A DNA stretch of 24,740 bases, from the NCBI GenBank assembly GCA_964011275.1, contig CAXGOB010000073.1:1-24740 (forward strand). Direction: 5' to 3'. The stretch's first letter is position 1; each line of letters starts with the position of its first letter. Both the position numbers and the translations under genes were made by a program. The notes under the pieces are model-generated. The model had not been told where the DNA came from and did not search any database. It worked only from the letters and a program-made list of their open reading frames with translations. Positions 1-7,622 of the stretch are shown here, in pieces. Source of the DNA: UBA7328 sp002471345. Lineage in GTDB: Bacteria > Bacteroidota > Bacteroidia > Chitinophagales > Saprospiraceae.

Positions 1-363
1 CCTCAAGGCCCTTATCTGATCAGAAATACTAGATCCGCCATAAACTGCCAATACAGAAAGGCCAGGCATAAATTTGCTAAAAGCATTAATATCATTACAA
101 ATCTGTAAACACAGTTCTCTGGTTGGAGAAAGAATCATTGCTTGAGTTGAGCTGTCTTTATGATCACATCTTTGCAAGATTGGAAGGCTGAATGCCGCTG
201 TTTTACCAGTACCCGTCTGAGCTAATGCAATTAAATCGTTTTCCTTTTCTAGTAAAAATGGAATCGCTTTCTCTTGTATAGGAGTAGCATTTGTAAAATT
301 AAGTTTACCTAAGGCCTTGAGAATATTTTCCTCTAGACCTAACTCTTCAAATGTTATTGCCAC
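1..363 (-). CDS. DEAD-box RNA helicase, N-terminal part (cut by left edge)
   Basis: This is the first 121 residues of an ATP-dependent RNA helicase that continues beyond base 1. Visible motifs are the Q motif with Gln30 after a conserved F/LGL start, motif I AQTGTGKT (residues 48-55, Walker A), motif Ia PTRELCLQ (80-87) and the GG pair (109-110). The family unwinds or remodels RNA in ribosome assembly, mRNA decay and cold adaptation. The start is GTG at 361-363. An in-frame TAA lies two codons upstream and no in-frame ATG is near, so GTG is the only sensible start. The motif spacing resembles DeaD/CsdA/RhlE-type bacterial helicases, but DEAD motif II and the C-terminal region are outside the window, so the subfamily cannot be assigned. 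Confidence 0.93.
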   Translation of the reverse strand, partial: MAITFEELGLEENILKALGKLNFTNATPIQEKAIPFLLEKENDLIALAQTGTGKTAAFSLPILQRCDHKDSSTQAMILSPTRELCLQICNDINAFSKFMPGLSVLAVYGGSSISDQIRALR

Positions 364-410
364 TAGTTATATTTAATAATGATGATTAGCCAATACGTAC
401 AGGAAAAAAC

Positions 411-710
411 CTAGACCAATTCACCTTTTGGTAAAAGATCTGAATGCTTATCAATTAAAGGCACGAAAGTAACCATATTCATGATAACTTGATTAATTAA
501 GTCTATATGATCAAAAACCAAACCCTGAGGACTTCCTCCTAAATTATAAGTTATCAATGTTTGGTCAACTGACAAGATACTATCACGATTGATATCTGGT
601 ATAACATTCCATTTTTGTTAAAGAATGGAAGAGAACAGATTGCAATCAAAAAGAAAAGTAGAGGTATTCTCAGATGCAATAAGTATACCCGCTCTTTTTA
701 GTGATGATTT
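411..710 (-). pseudogene. Possible decayed gene fragment with one internal stop
   Basis: On the minus strand one frame is open from base 710 down to a TAG at 411-413, broken only by a TAA at 618-620. The translated text on both sides reads like protein, for example AGILIASENTSTFLFDCNL before the stop and VIPDINRDSILSVDQ and YNLGGSPQGLVFDHIDLIN after it. No start codon precedes the second part until a Met-Asn-Met about 25 codons from its end, and a TGA at 711-713 closes the frame upstream. This fits the 3' end of a gene that has lost its start and gained a stop. I do not recognise the family. The competing reading is a 52-codon plus-strand ORF at 625-783 that overlaps part of it. The rest of 364-865 holds only the terminator at 811-840. 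Confidence 0.3.
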
Positions 711-805
711 TCATGGAAAAACTATCACAATGATATACAAACTGACAAATGTTCTATTTCCATTTACAACTTTCAAAGAGTAATTAGAAACAGTAGTTTT
801 GAAAT

Positions 806-840
806 AAAAAGAGGCCAACTCTATTTAAAGAATCAGCCTC
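806..840 (-). terminator. Rho-independent terminator of the TPR gene
   Basis: Read on the minus strand, GAGGC (840-836) pairs with GCCTC (815-811). Inside it ATTCT pairs with AGAGT with one wobble, leaving a short AT-rich loop. A run of five T follows (806-810 on the plus strand as A). It lies 25 bases past the TAG of the TPR gene and closes that transcript. Confidence 0.8.
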
Positions 841-865
841 ATTTATATTTTAATTTTTCAGCGAA

Positions 866-2176
866 CTATTGCGCTTCGAGAGCTTCAAGTCTCAATTTGT
901 ATTTCTCACTACCTTCGAAATCATCTTTTCTTGCTAAAATTTCTTTGAGTGCAATTAGTGTATTCCTATCTTTTCCATCAATGTCGTCTGCTTTTAGGAA
1001 ATAAGGTAATGCTTGATCAAAATAACCTGCCATTTGGTCTTTAATTTCATCATACTTTTTCTGACCAGCAGAAGTGAAATCATCAGCAAGAGAATTTAAA
1101 TCATCTGTTAATGTCGCAGCTCTGTTATAATGAAGTGCACCCATACTATAATTCAAATCAAAATTATCAGAATTCTTATTCAATGCATTTCCATAATATT
1201 CAGAAGCACTATTATAAAATTCTTCAGATTTTGCTTCATTTCCATCAGCAGCAGCTGATACAGATAACTGATCGTAGACTTGACCTAAAGTTGTTATTAC
1301 TGATACATTATTTGGCTCTTTGTCCAATGCTGATTTTAAATTATTTATCATCTTTTCTAATTCACCTCTTTTCAAGAAATAGTTAATTTCTGAGAATAGT
1401 AAACTAGCATCATCAGGAAACTTTGATCTCCCATCCTGAAGAATCATTGTTGATTTTTCCTCATCACCTGTTTCTGCATAACATTCATATAAGAACTGAT
1501 AAATCACAGCCTCATCAGATTCTGCTTCAATTAGTTTAGCTAAGTATGGAATGGCAGTAACACAATCATTCCCTAGTTTAGCTGTAACACCAGAAAAATA
1601 TATTTTCTCATCATAGAGAGTCTCGTCATCTAATCTACTTTCTTCTCCCATGGATTTTAATAGATCAAAAACTACTAATTCAATCTCAAAATGTTTCAAT
1701 GCATCTGCATAATTTTCTTCTTGATAATATCCCACACCATAATTATTCAGCTGTCCTTCCAACGTTTTCAAACTATTCCCAAGAGACTTGTTCACTTTTT
1801 TCTGAGTTTTGGCGTCTGCTGATTTTGATAATTCATTAGCTTTTAAATACGCTTCAGTGGCATAAAGAGAAGCCATTTTTTCAGCAGGTACATACTCAGG
1901 TTTAAGTAGTTTTGTATTCGTTTGTGATTCTGCAAGGCTTTTATATATTTCCCCTCTTGTCATCCACGATAGAGCATTAGCCTTTACAGCATCGTCTTCA
2001 AATGCTGATATAAGTAGTGATTGAGCTTCATCTAACATTGCCCCATTTGCAAATGGATCTTTGTTGAATTTTGCTAACATTTTTGATGCACTTTTGAGAT
2101 TGTCAGCTCCTGACTGTGCAATAGAAAAATTTGTTGCTACAAATAGGATTAATATTCCTAAAACTGTTTTTTTCAT
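866..2176 (-). CDS. Exported tetratricopeptide-repeat protein
   Basis: A 436-residue protein with a clear signal peptide: a KK n-region, a hydrophobic stretch at 4-18, and likely cleavage near Ala20-Gln21. It is therefore exported to the periplasm or envelope. The rest is helical and repeat-like. TPR-type helix pairs are visible around residues 145-175 (YYQEENYADALKHFEIEL), 205-300 (PYLAKLIEAESDEAVIYQF and following) and 330-436, including a four-residue-spaced Tyr/Ala/Leu pattern. TPR proteins are scaffolds for protein-protein contacts, and no enzymatic motif is seen. It lies downstream of gyrA in the same direction but 197 bases away, with a hairpin between, so it may have its own control. 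A strong terminator follows it. The partner is unknown. Start ATG at 2176 is well supported by the signal peptide. Confidence 0.85.
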   Translation of the reverse strand: MKKTVLGILILFVATNFSIAQSGADNLKSASKMLAKFNKDPFANGAMLDEAQSLLISAFEDDAVKANALSWMTRGEIYKSLAESQTNTKLLKPEYVPAEKMASLYATEAYLKANELSKSADAKTQKKVNKSLGNSLKTLEGQLNNYGVGYYQEENYADALKHFEIELVVFDLLKSMGEESRLDDETLYDEKIYFSGVTAKLGNDCVTAIPYLAKLIEAESDEAVIYQFLYECYAETGDEEKSTMILQDGRSKFPDDASLLFSEINYFLKRGELEKMINNLKSALDKEPNNVSVITTLGQVYDQLSVSAAADGNEAKSEEFYNSASEYYGNALNKNSDNFDLNYSMGALHYNRAATLTDDLNSLADDFTSAGQKKYDEIKDQMAGYFDQALPYFLKADDIDGKDRNTLIALKEILARKDDFEGSEKYKLRLEALEAQ

Positions 2177-2201
2177 CTTTTATTAATTTTTAAAAATTTT
2201 C

Positions 2202-2261
2202 TACCCTTTCATCCTTTCGGGTATCTTAAAGAAGAAATGACTAACACTTTTTCTTTAAGAT
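2202..2261. repeat. Tandem hairpins between gyrA and the TPR gene
   Basis: Two adjacent inverted repeats occur. The larger has arms ATCTTAAAGAA (2223-2233) and TTCTTTAAGAT (2251-2261), extended inward by a G-T wobble and two A-T pairs to a 14-bp stem with an 11-base loop. The smaller is TACCC (2202-2206) with GGGTA (2219-2223). Neither is followed by a T run on the minus strand, so they look more like a 5' leader structure of the TPR gene or a processing site than a classical gyrA terminator. Confidence 0.6.
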
Positions 2262-2373
2262 GATATAATCGTTTATTCAAAATTGCGACGAAAATAATAC
2301 TGTTTAGATAAATAATCTTTTGTTAAGCATATGTTTCTATCCTGTTAAAAACATTTTTTTAACTCATATATGA

Positions 2374-4845
2374 TCATTCTTCTTCTTCGTCAGACTCAGC
2401 ATTCTTCAAAATAGCTAGATCTGCTATTTGATCATTTTTGTCTAATGAGATCAATTTCACTCCTTGTGTGGCCCTACCCATCACCCTGAGATCTGATGAC
2501 TTAAGCCGTATCATTATGCCTGATTTGTTGACAATCATAAGATGGTCTTGATCTGAAACACCTTTGATACCAATGACTTGGCCGGTTTTATCAGTGACAT
2601 TAAGAGTTTTTACACCCTTTCCTCCACGATTTGTTACTCTATAGTCATCATTGTATGTTCTCTTTCCATACCCGTTCTCGGATAAGACCAACACTGTATT
2701 GGCTTCATCATCAGGGGCTGTACATACCATTCCTACCACCTCATCACCATTAGAATCCAATACAATTCCTCTTACTCCTGTAGCCGTTCGCCCCATTGCT
2801 CTCACTTTACCTTCAGGGAATCTTATTGCTCTTCCATTTTTATTAGCTAAGAATATTTCACTATCTCCTTTGGTTAATTTCGCTTCTAAAAGAGTATCCT
2901 CCTCATTTATATTAATAGCGATGATTCCGTTAACCCGAGGTCTGGAGAATGCTTCCAGAGATGTTTTCTTAATCAATCCTTTCTTTGTTGCGAAAACAAT
3001 GAAATGACTCTTAAGGACATCTTCGTCACTTAAGTCTTTCACCACTATATATGCTTTTACTTTGTCGTCTTTAGGTAGAGCTATTAAATTTTGTATTACT
3101 CGTCCTTGTGAACCTTTGGATGCTTCTGGTAGTTGATAAACTCTCATCCAGTAACAAGTACCTTTTTCTGTAAATAGCAACAGATAATTATGGGCATTAG
3201 CTGCAAAAATATGTTCAACAAAATCTTTATCACGTGTTTTTGTGCCTTTTGAACCTCTTCCTCCTCTTCCTTGTTGCTTATATTCTTTTGCCTCTGTACG
3301 CTTAATATAACCTAGATGAGAAATGGTAATTATCATCCTCTCATTTGGAATCATATCTTCTATTCTGATCTCTCCATCTGCATGTGAAATCATAGTGCGT
3401 CTCTCATCACCATATTTATCTCTTACCTCAGTGCACTCCTCCTTGAATATGGTCTTTTGACGTTCTTCACTTTCTAAGATATCTTTGAGGTCTTTTATTT
3501 TCTCCATGAGCTCGTCATACTCCGCTCTAACTTTGTCGATCTCCATACTAACCAGACGCATCAGCCTGATCTCCAAAATGGCTTTGGCTTGAATCTCAGA
3601 AAGTTTGAATTCCTTCATCAAACCTGTCTTTGCATCTTCTACAGTCTTACTCCCTCTTATTAATGCAATTACCTCATCGATTGCATCTAATGCAATCAAT
3701 AACCCTTCTAAAATATGAGCTCTATCTTCAGCCTTCTTTAATTCAAACTGCGTTCTTTTGACAATTACTTCAATTCGGAACTTGATGAATTCATCGAGTA
3801 ATTGTTTAAGATTTAATGTCCGCGGTCTTCCATTTACTAAAACGACATTATTCACGCCATATGAAGTCTGGAGTGGTGTATACTTGAACAATTGACTAAT
3901 AGTAACATTGCCAATTGCATCCATTTTTAAGTCGAGAACAATTCTTATTCCATTTCTGTCCGATTCATTTCTCATTCCAGAAATGCCCTGAACTTTTTCG
4001 GATTCTATGGCTTCTTTGATTTTTATTTCAAGAGTTTGTTGGTTGACTTGATAAGGAATCTCCGAAATAATAATCACTTCCCTTCCATTAGGTAACACAT
4101 CCACTTCTGCCTTTCCTCTGAGCACTACTCTCCCTCTACCTGTATGGAGCGCCTCTTTTATGCCATCCATACCATATATGACACCTCCAGTTGGAAAATC
4201 TGGTGCCTTAACATAATTTTCAATTAATTCATCTATTGTGATCTCTGGATTGTCTACACTGGCCATAAGAGCATCCATAACTTCAGTTAAGTTATGAGGC
4301 ATCATGTTAGTGGCCATACCCACTGCTATTCCTGATGCTCCATTTACTAAAAGAGCAGGAATTTTAGATGGTAGAACGATAGGTTCTTGTAAAGAATCAT
4401 CAAAATTAAACCTCCAATCAACAGTATCTTTTTTAAGGTCTCCTAAGATATCATCTGAAATTCGAGCCAAACGAGCTTCAGTGTATCTCATAGCAGCAGG
4501 GCTGTCTCCTTCTATAGATCCAAAGTTTCCTTGTTTATCAATTAGTGGATATCTCATATTCCACTCTTGAGCTAATCTTACCATAGCATCATAAACAGCC
4601 GTATCACCATGAGGGTGATACTTTCCTAAAACTTCACCAACTATTCTTGCGGACTTTTTATGTGGCTTACCCATTGTAATGCCCAACTCGTTCATTCCAA
4701 AAAGGATTCTTCTATGAACGGGTTTCAATCCATCGCGTACATCTGGAAGCGCTCTAGCCACAATTACCGACATAGAATAGTCGATATATGCGGACTTCAT
4801 CTCATCTTCAATGTTAATTGGTATAATCCTTTCTGTACCAGCCAT
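2374..4845 (-). CDS. gyrA: DNA gyrase subunit A
   Basis: Subunit A of the type IIA topoisomerase that introduces negative supercoils, working as A2B2 with GyrB. From the chosen ATG it is 823 residues, normal for GyrA. The catalytic tyrosine is Tyr121 in MRYTEAR (E. coli Tyr122). The DNA-gate helix reads KYHPHGDTAVYD (75-86), with Thr82 and Asp86 at the positions of E. coli Ser83 and Asp87. The C-terminal beta-pinwheel has a glycine-rich QQGRGGRG segment in the GyrA-box position, a second NRGGKG loop and an acidic tail (SDEEEE). The GyrA box argues for gyrase rather than ParC. The open frame extends to a TTG at 4881, but that TTG is the end of the -7 promoter element. Start at 4845 (MAGTERIIPINI) is therefore chosen. 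Confidence 0.96.
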   Translation of the reverse strand: MAGTERIIPINIEDEMKSAYIDYSMSVIVARALPDVRDGLKPVHRRILFGMNELGITMGKPHKKSARIVGEVLGKYHPHGDTAVYDAMVRLAQEWNMRYPLIDKQGNFGSIEGDSPAAMRYTEARLARISDDILGDLKKDTVDWRFNFDDSLQEPIVLPSKIPALLVNGASGIAVGMATNMMPHNLTEVMDALMASVDNPEITIDELIENYVKAPDFPTGGVIYGMDGIKEALHTGRGRVVLRGKAEVDVLPNGREVIIISEIPYQVNQQTLEIKIKEAIESEKVQGISGMRNESDRNGIRIVLDLKMDAIGNVTISQLFKYTPLQTSYGVNNVVLVNGRPRTLNLKQLLDEFIKFRIEVIVKRTQFELKKAEDRAHILEGLLIALDAIDEVIALIRGSKTVEDAKTGLMKEFKLSEIQAKAILEIRLMRLVSMEIDKVRAEYDELMEKIKDLKDILESEERQKTIFKEECTEVRDKYGDERRTMISHADGEIRIEDMIPNERMIITISHLGYIKRTEAKEYKQQGRGGRGSKGTKTRDKDFVEHIFAANAHNYLLLFTEKGTCYWMRVYQLPEASKGSQGRVIQNLIALPKDDKVKAYIVVKDLSDEDVLKSHFIVFATKKGLIKKTSLEAFSRPRVNGIIAININEEDTLLEAKLTKGDSEIFLANKNGRAIRFPEGKVRAMGRTATGVRGIVLDSNGDEVVGMVCTAPDDEANTVLVLSENGYGKRTYNDDYRVTNRGGKGVKTLNVTDKTGQVIGIKGVSDQDHLMIVNKSGIMIRLKSSDLRVMGRATQGVKLISLDKNDQIADLAILKNAESDEEEE

Positions 4846-4878
4846 TAATATAAAATTGTGCTTAATTATATGAGGGCG

Positions 4879-4886
4879 CAAAGGTA
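4879..4886 (-). promoter_or_regulatory. -7 promoter element of gyrA
   Basis: On the minus strand the sequence reads TACCTTTG followed by CGCCC, a perfect match to the Bacteroidota -7 consensus TAnnTTTG. It lies 33 bases before the gyrA ATG at 4845, giving a leader of roughly 25 bases. I see no convincing TTG at -33. Confidence 0.65.
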
Positions 4887-4953
4887 CTGATAAATATGTA
4901 GTTGAGAGTAATAAAAGTATTCTATTATTAGCCTTTTGAATCAGTACTTAAAC

Positions 4954-4961
4954 TATCTTTG
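4954..4961 (+). promoter_or_regulatory. -7 promoter element of ubiE-porT
   Basis: TATCTTTG followed by CAAC matches the Bacteroidota -7 consensus TAnnTTTG exactly. It lies 21 bases before the ubiE ATG at 4983. A TTTTG at 4934-4938 could be the -33 element, but the spacer is 15 bases, shorter than the usual 17-23. It faces away from the gyrA promoter in the same 137-base gap. Confidence 0.65.
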
Positions 4962-4982
4962 CAACTTTGGCATTCATATCAT

Positions 4983-5705
4983 ATGACAATACCATACAAA
5001 GAGTCTTCCAAAGGGAAAAAGGATCAAATCAGAAGTATGTTTGACAACATATCAGGGAATTATGATCGTCTGAACCAAATGCTTTCTTTAGGAGTAGAAA
5101 GGATATGGAAAAAGAAAATGGTAAAAGCCATTAAGCACACAAATCCAAAGAAAATATTGGATATAGCAACTGGGACTGCAGATATTGCTGTTCTTCAGGC
5201 AGAAAAAATCCCCCAAGCTTCTATTATTGGACTGGACCTTTCTCCAAAGATGATTGATTTTGCTAAAGGAAAAGTTGAGAGAAAAGGGCTATCACATCGA
5301 ATTGATCTAGTGGTTGGAGATTCTGAAAGCTTACCGTATGAAGAAAATTCTTTTGATGCTGTCAGTATTTCTTTTGGAGTAAGAAACTTTGAAAACTTAG
5401 AAAAAGGCATTGAAGAGATATACAGAGTGCTGAATAAAGGAGGAAGAATATTTGTATTGGAATTCTCTAAACCCACAATATTTCCCTTTAAGCAATTGTT
5501 TAATTTCTATTTCGGAAACATTCTTCCAAGAATTGGCAGTTGGGTTTCTAAAGACAAATCAGCATACACCTATTTATTCGAATCAGTTCAATCATTTCCT
5601 GATTTCGAAAAGTTTACGGATGTGTTAGATAAGTGCGGGTTTAAAAATTGTAAATGGAAAGCATTCACTTTAGGTATTTGTTGTCTCTACATTGGCGAAA
5701 AGTAG
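4983..5705 (+). CDS. ubiE: Demethylmenaquinone methyltransferase (UbiE/MenG)
   Basis: SAM-dependent C-methyltransferase that converts demethylmenaquinol to menaquinol, the last step of menaquinone synthesis. Bacteroidota generally use menaquinone, so MenG activity is the expected role. From the ATG at 4983 the protein has 240 residues. Family marks are NYDRLNQMLSLG (26-37), the SAM-binding loop LDIATGTADIA (59-69), GLDLSPKM (83-90), the FGVRNFEN signature (131-138) and a late YLFESVQSFP segment. The frame is open back to a TTG at 4959, but those bases belong to the TATCTTTG promoter element, so the ATG is preferred. The 3' end overlaps porT by 52 bases. Confidence 0.95.
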   Translation: MTIPYKESSKGKKDQIRSMFDNISGNYDRLNQMLSLGVERIWKKKMVKAIKHTNPKKILDIATGTADIAVLQAEKIPQASIIGLDLSPKMIDFAKGKVERKGLSHRIDLVVGDSESLPYEENSFDAVSISFGVRNFENLEKGIEEIYRVLNKGGRIFVLEFSKPTIFPFKQLFNFYFGNILPRIGSWVSKDKSAYTYLFESVQSFPDFEKFTDVLDKCGFKNCKWKAFTLGICCLYIGEK

Positions 5706-6424
5706 TCTTACTAATTTTGGGGAGCTTTTTGTTCTTTCCTCTGTTTTCTCAAAAATATAGTAAAAACACTAATTTCCTGGAATACAAAAACAAGGATTAT
5801 TATTTTGGGATAACCATTGGTTTTAATAGTTCCAAACATTTCACTCTTCAATCTGATGAGTTTATAAGAAATGATAGCATCCAAGTTATTCAGGGCGCTC
5901 AAGGATTGGGGTTTGATGTAAATGGAATTGTAAATTTTAAAATTGGAGAAAATTTCGACATTAGAGCCCTACCTGGTTTTTCATTTGCTACAAGAGTGTT
6001 GGAGTTTGATCCAAAGGGAGATGCATCATCAGGAGGAGGAATAGAATTTTCTAATTTGAGGAGAGAATCCTTAGAATCTATATTAGTGAAATTTCCTTTT
6101 CACGTCCGTTATAAGTCCGCTCCTTTTAAAGATAAAAGAGCTTTTATTGTTACTGGCCTCAACTACTCATTTGATGTGGCAAGCAACTCAAAAGTCAGGG
6201 AAGAATTGGCAAAGAATCTGATTCAAGTTTCACCAAATGATTTTCAATTTGAGGTAGGGGTTGGAATGCAATTCTTCTTTCCTTACTTTATCTTTTCTCC
6301 AGAGTTCAAATTTTCTCAAGGGCTCAATAATACTCTGATTTACAATCAGAATCTTTTAGAATCTAGAGTAATAGAAAAGTTAATGTCCAGAACCTTTACG
6401 ATATCCTTTCATATCGAAGGATAA
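5654..6424 (+). CDS. porT: PorT, type IX secretion system beta-barrel protein
   Basis: A 256-residue outer-membrane protein of the PorT family, required in Porphyromonas and (as SprT) in Flavobacterium for the type IX secretion system, which exports proteins carrying a conserved C-terminal domain. The N-terminus has a hydrophobic signal stretch (residues 17-31, VVLLILGSFLFFPLF) after a long polar start, with cleavage likely near Ser32-Gln33. The mature part shows alternating beta-strand patterns ending in an aromatic/hydrophobic strand (FTISFHI), as in outer-membrane barrels. Assignment rests on this architecture, on FGITIGFNSSKHF near the mature N-terminus, and on its position after ubiE, a pairing seen in other Bacteroidota. 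The start ATG lies inside ubiE; no later ATG would keep the signal peptide, so coupling to ubiE translation is likely. Confidence 0.85.
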   Translation: MESIHFRYLLSLHWRKVVLLILGSFLFFPLFSQKYSKNTNFLEYKNKDYYFGITIGFNSSKHFTLQSDEFIRNDSIQVIQGAQGLGFDVNGIVNFKIGENFDIRALPGFSFATRVLEFDPKGDASSGGGIEFSNLRRESLESILVKFPFHVRYKSAPFKDKRAFIVTGLNYSFDVASNSKVREELAKNLIQVSPNDFQFEVGVGMQFFFPYFIFSPEFKFSQGLNNTLIYNQNLLESRVIEKLMSRTFTISFHIEG

Positions 6425-6454
6425 ATTGATAAATCAATTAATCGTCTAAACCAT

Positions 6455-6462
6455 TATCTTCG
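6455..6462 (+). promoter_or_regulatory. -7 promoter element of ychF
   Basis: TATCTTCG followed by CACCC differs by one base from TAnnTTTG and resembles the gyrA and ubiE elements. It ends 20 bases before the ychF ATG. The nearest upstream TTG (6426-6428) is 26 bases away, rather far for a -33 element. Confidence 0.5.
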
Positions 6463-6482
6463 CACCCAAATTCAAAAAATAC

Positions 6483-7580
6483 ATGGGATTAAAATGTGGT
6501 ATTGTTGGTCTTCCCAATGTGGGAAAATCTACTTTGTTTAATGCACTGACATCAGCAAAAGCTCTAGCTGCGAACTATCCATTTGCAACGAAAGATCCAA
6601 ATTTAGGAGTGATTACTGTTCCGGATCAAAGATTAGATAAGCTTGCAGAACTGGTAAATCCACAGAAGATACTTCCTACAACAATTGAAATTCTAGATAT
6701 AGCTGGATTGATTAAAGGAGCAAGTAAGGGAGAAGGATTAGGAAATCAGTTTCTTTCTAATATCAGAGAAGTGAATGCAATTGTGCATGTAATAAGATGT
6801 TTTGAAGATGATAATGTTGTCCACGTAGATGGCAGTGTTGATCCTGTAAGAGATAAAGAGATCATAGATACAGAATTGATTTTAAAAGATTTAGAAACAG
6901 TAGAAAAGCGTCTAGATAAAGCTAAGAAACAAGCAAAAACCGGAAAAAAAGAAGATGCAAAGCAAGTAGAGATCCTAAACAATCTATTAGCCCACCTCAG
7001 TGAAGAAAACCCGGCAAGAACTTTTGAAGTTGAAAAAGATTTTGAGGAAACATGGAAAGAAATGCTTCTCCTTACAGCCAAACCAATACTCTATGTATGT
7101 AATGTGGATGAGATCAGTGCCAAAGACGGAAATGAACATAGTTCAAAACTTAGAGAAATAGTTCAGGATGAAAATGCTGAAACACTACTCATCAGTGCAG
7201 GTATAGAAGCTGATATTGCCGAACTAGAAACTAAAGAAGAAAGGTTAGAGTTTTTGGCAGAAATGGATCTTGAAGAAGCTGGTGTAAACAAATTGATAAG
7301 GTCAGCATACAAATTATTAAATCTGATTACCTATTTCACAGCCGGTGAAAAGGAAGTTAGAGCCTGGACCATTAAAGATGGCACTAAAGCTCCAGGAGCT
7401 GCTGGTGTTATTCACACTGATTTTGAAAAAGGATTCATTAGGGCTGAAGTTATTAAATATGATGATTATGTAGCTTTAGGATCAGAGGCTAAGGTTAAAG
7501 AAGCGGGCAAGATGGGTGTGGAAGGGAAAGAGTATGTGGTCGCTGATGCTGATGTTATGCATTTTCGCTTCAATGTATAA
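6483..7580 (+). CDS. ychF: YchF/Ola1-family ATPase
   Basis: Obg-like P-loop NTPase that binds ATP rather than GTP, associates with ribosomes and is linked to the oxidative stress response. The 365-residue length is typical. Visible marks are the Walker A GLPNVGKST (9-17), the G3 motif DIAGL (72-76) followed by KGASKGEGLGNQFL, and NVDE (207-210). NVDE takes the place of NKxD and accounts for ATP preference in the family. A coiled region lies around 130-170 (LETVEKRLDKAKKQAK). The C-terminal TGS domain spans about 280-365 and ends in the family's conserved HFRFNV. It has its own -7 element and converges on pdhB. Confidence 0.96.
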   Translation: MGLKCGIVGLPNVGKSTLFNALTSAKALAANYPFATKDPNLGVITVPDQRLDKLAELVNPQKILPTTIEILDIAGLIKGASKGEGLGNQFLSNIREVNAIVHVIRCFEDDNVVHVDGSVDPVRDKEIIDTELILKDLETVEKRLDKAKKQAKTGKKEDAKQVEILNNLLAHLSEENPARTFEVEKDFEETWKEMLLLTAKPILYVCNVDEISAKDGNEHSSKLREIVQDENAETLLISAGIEADIAELETKEERLEFLAEMDLEEAGVNKLIRSAYKLLNLITYFTAGEKEVRAWTIKDGTKAPGAAGVIHTDFEKGFIRAEVIKYDDYVALGSEAKVKEAGKMGVEGKEYVVADADVMHFRFNV

Positions 7581-7602
7581 TCCATTACTTTTTCAATAAA
7601 CA

Positions 7603-7622
7603 AGGAGCTGAATTAAGCTCCT
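7603..7622. other. Hairpin across the pdhB stop codon
   Basis: AGGAGCT (7603-7609) and AGCTCCT (7616-7622) form a perfect 7-bp stem with a 6-base loop that contains the pdhB TAA. It sits between the convergent ends of ychF and pdhB and could end transcription from either side, but no clear T run follows on either strand, so terminator activity is uncertain. Confidence 0.5.

Noticed and set aside
625..783. 52-codon plus-strand ORF with plausible composition
   Set aside because: It overlaps the minus-strand frame that also reads like protein, has no recognisable motif or promoter, and ends next to the TPR terminator. It is kept only as an alternative in the decay finding.
1111..1386. 91-residue plus-strand ORF inside the TPR gene
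   Set aside because: Its composition (His, Tyr, Gln and Leu runs) is typical of an antisense shadow of a real coding frame.
2651..3007. 118-residue plus-strand ORF inside gyrA
   Set aside because: It is antisense to the conserved GyrA C-terminal pinwheel and has no features of its own.
6425..6439. AATTGAT-AA-ATCAATT palindrome after porT as a terminator
   Set aside because: The loop is only two bases, the stem is AT-rich and no T run follows; it is more likely chance in AT-rich DNA.
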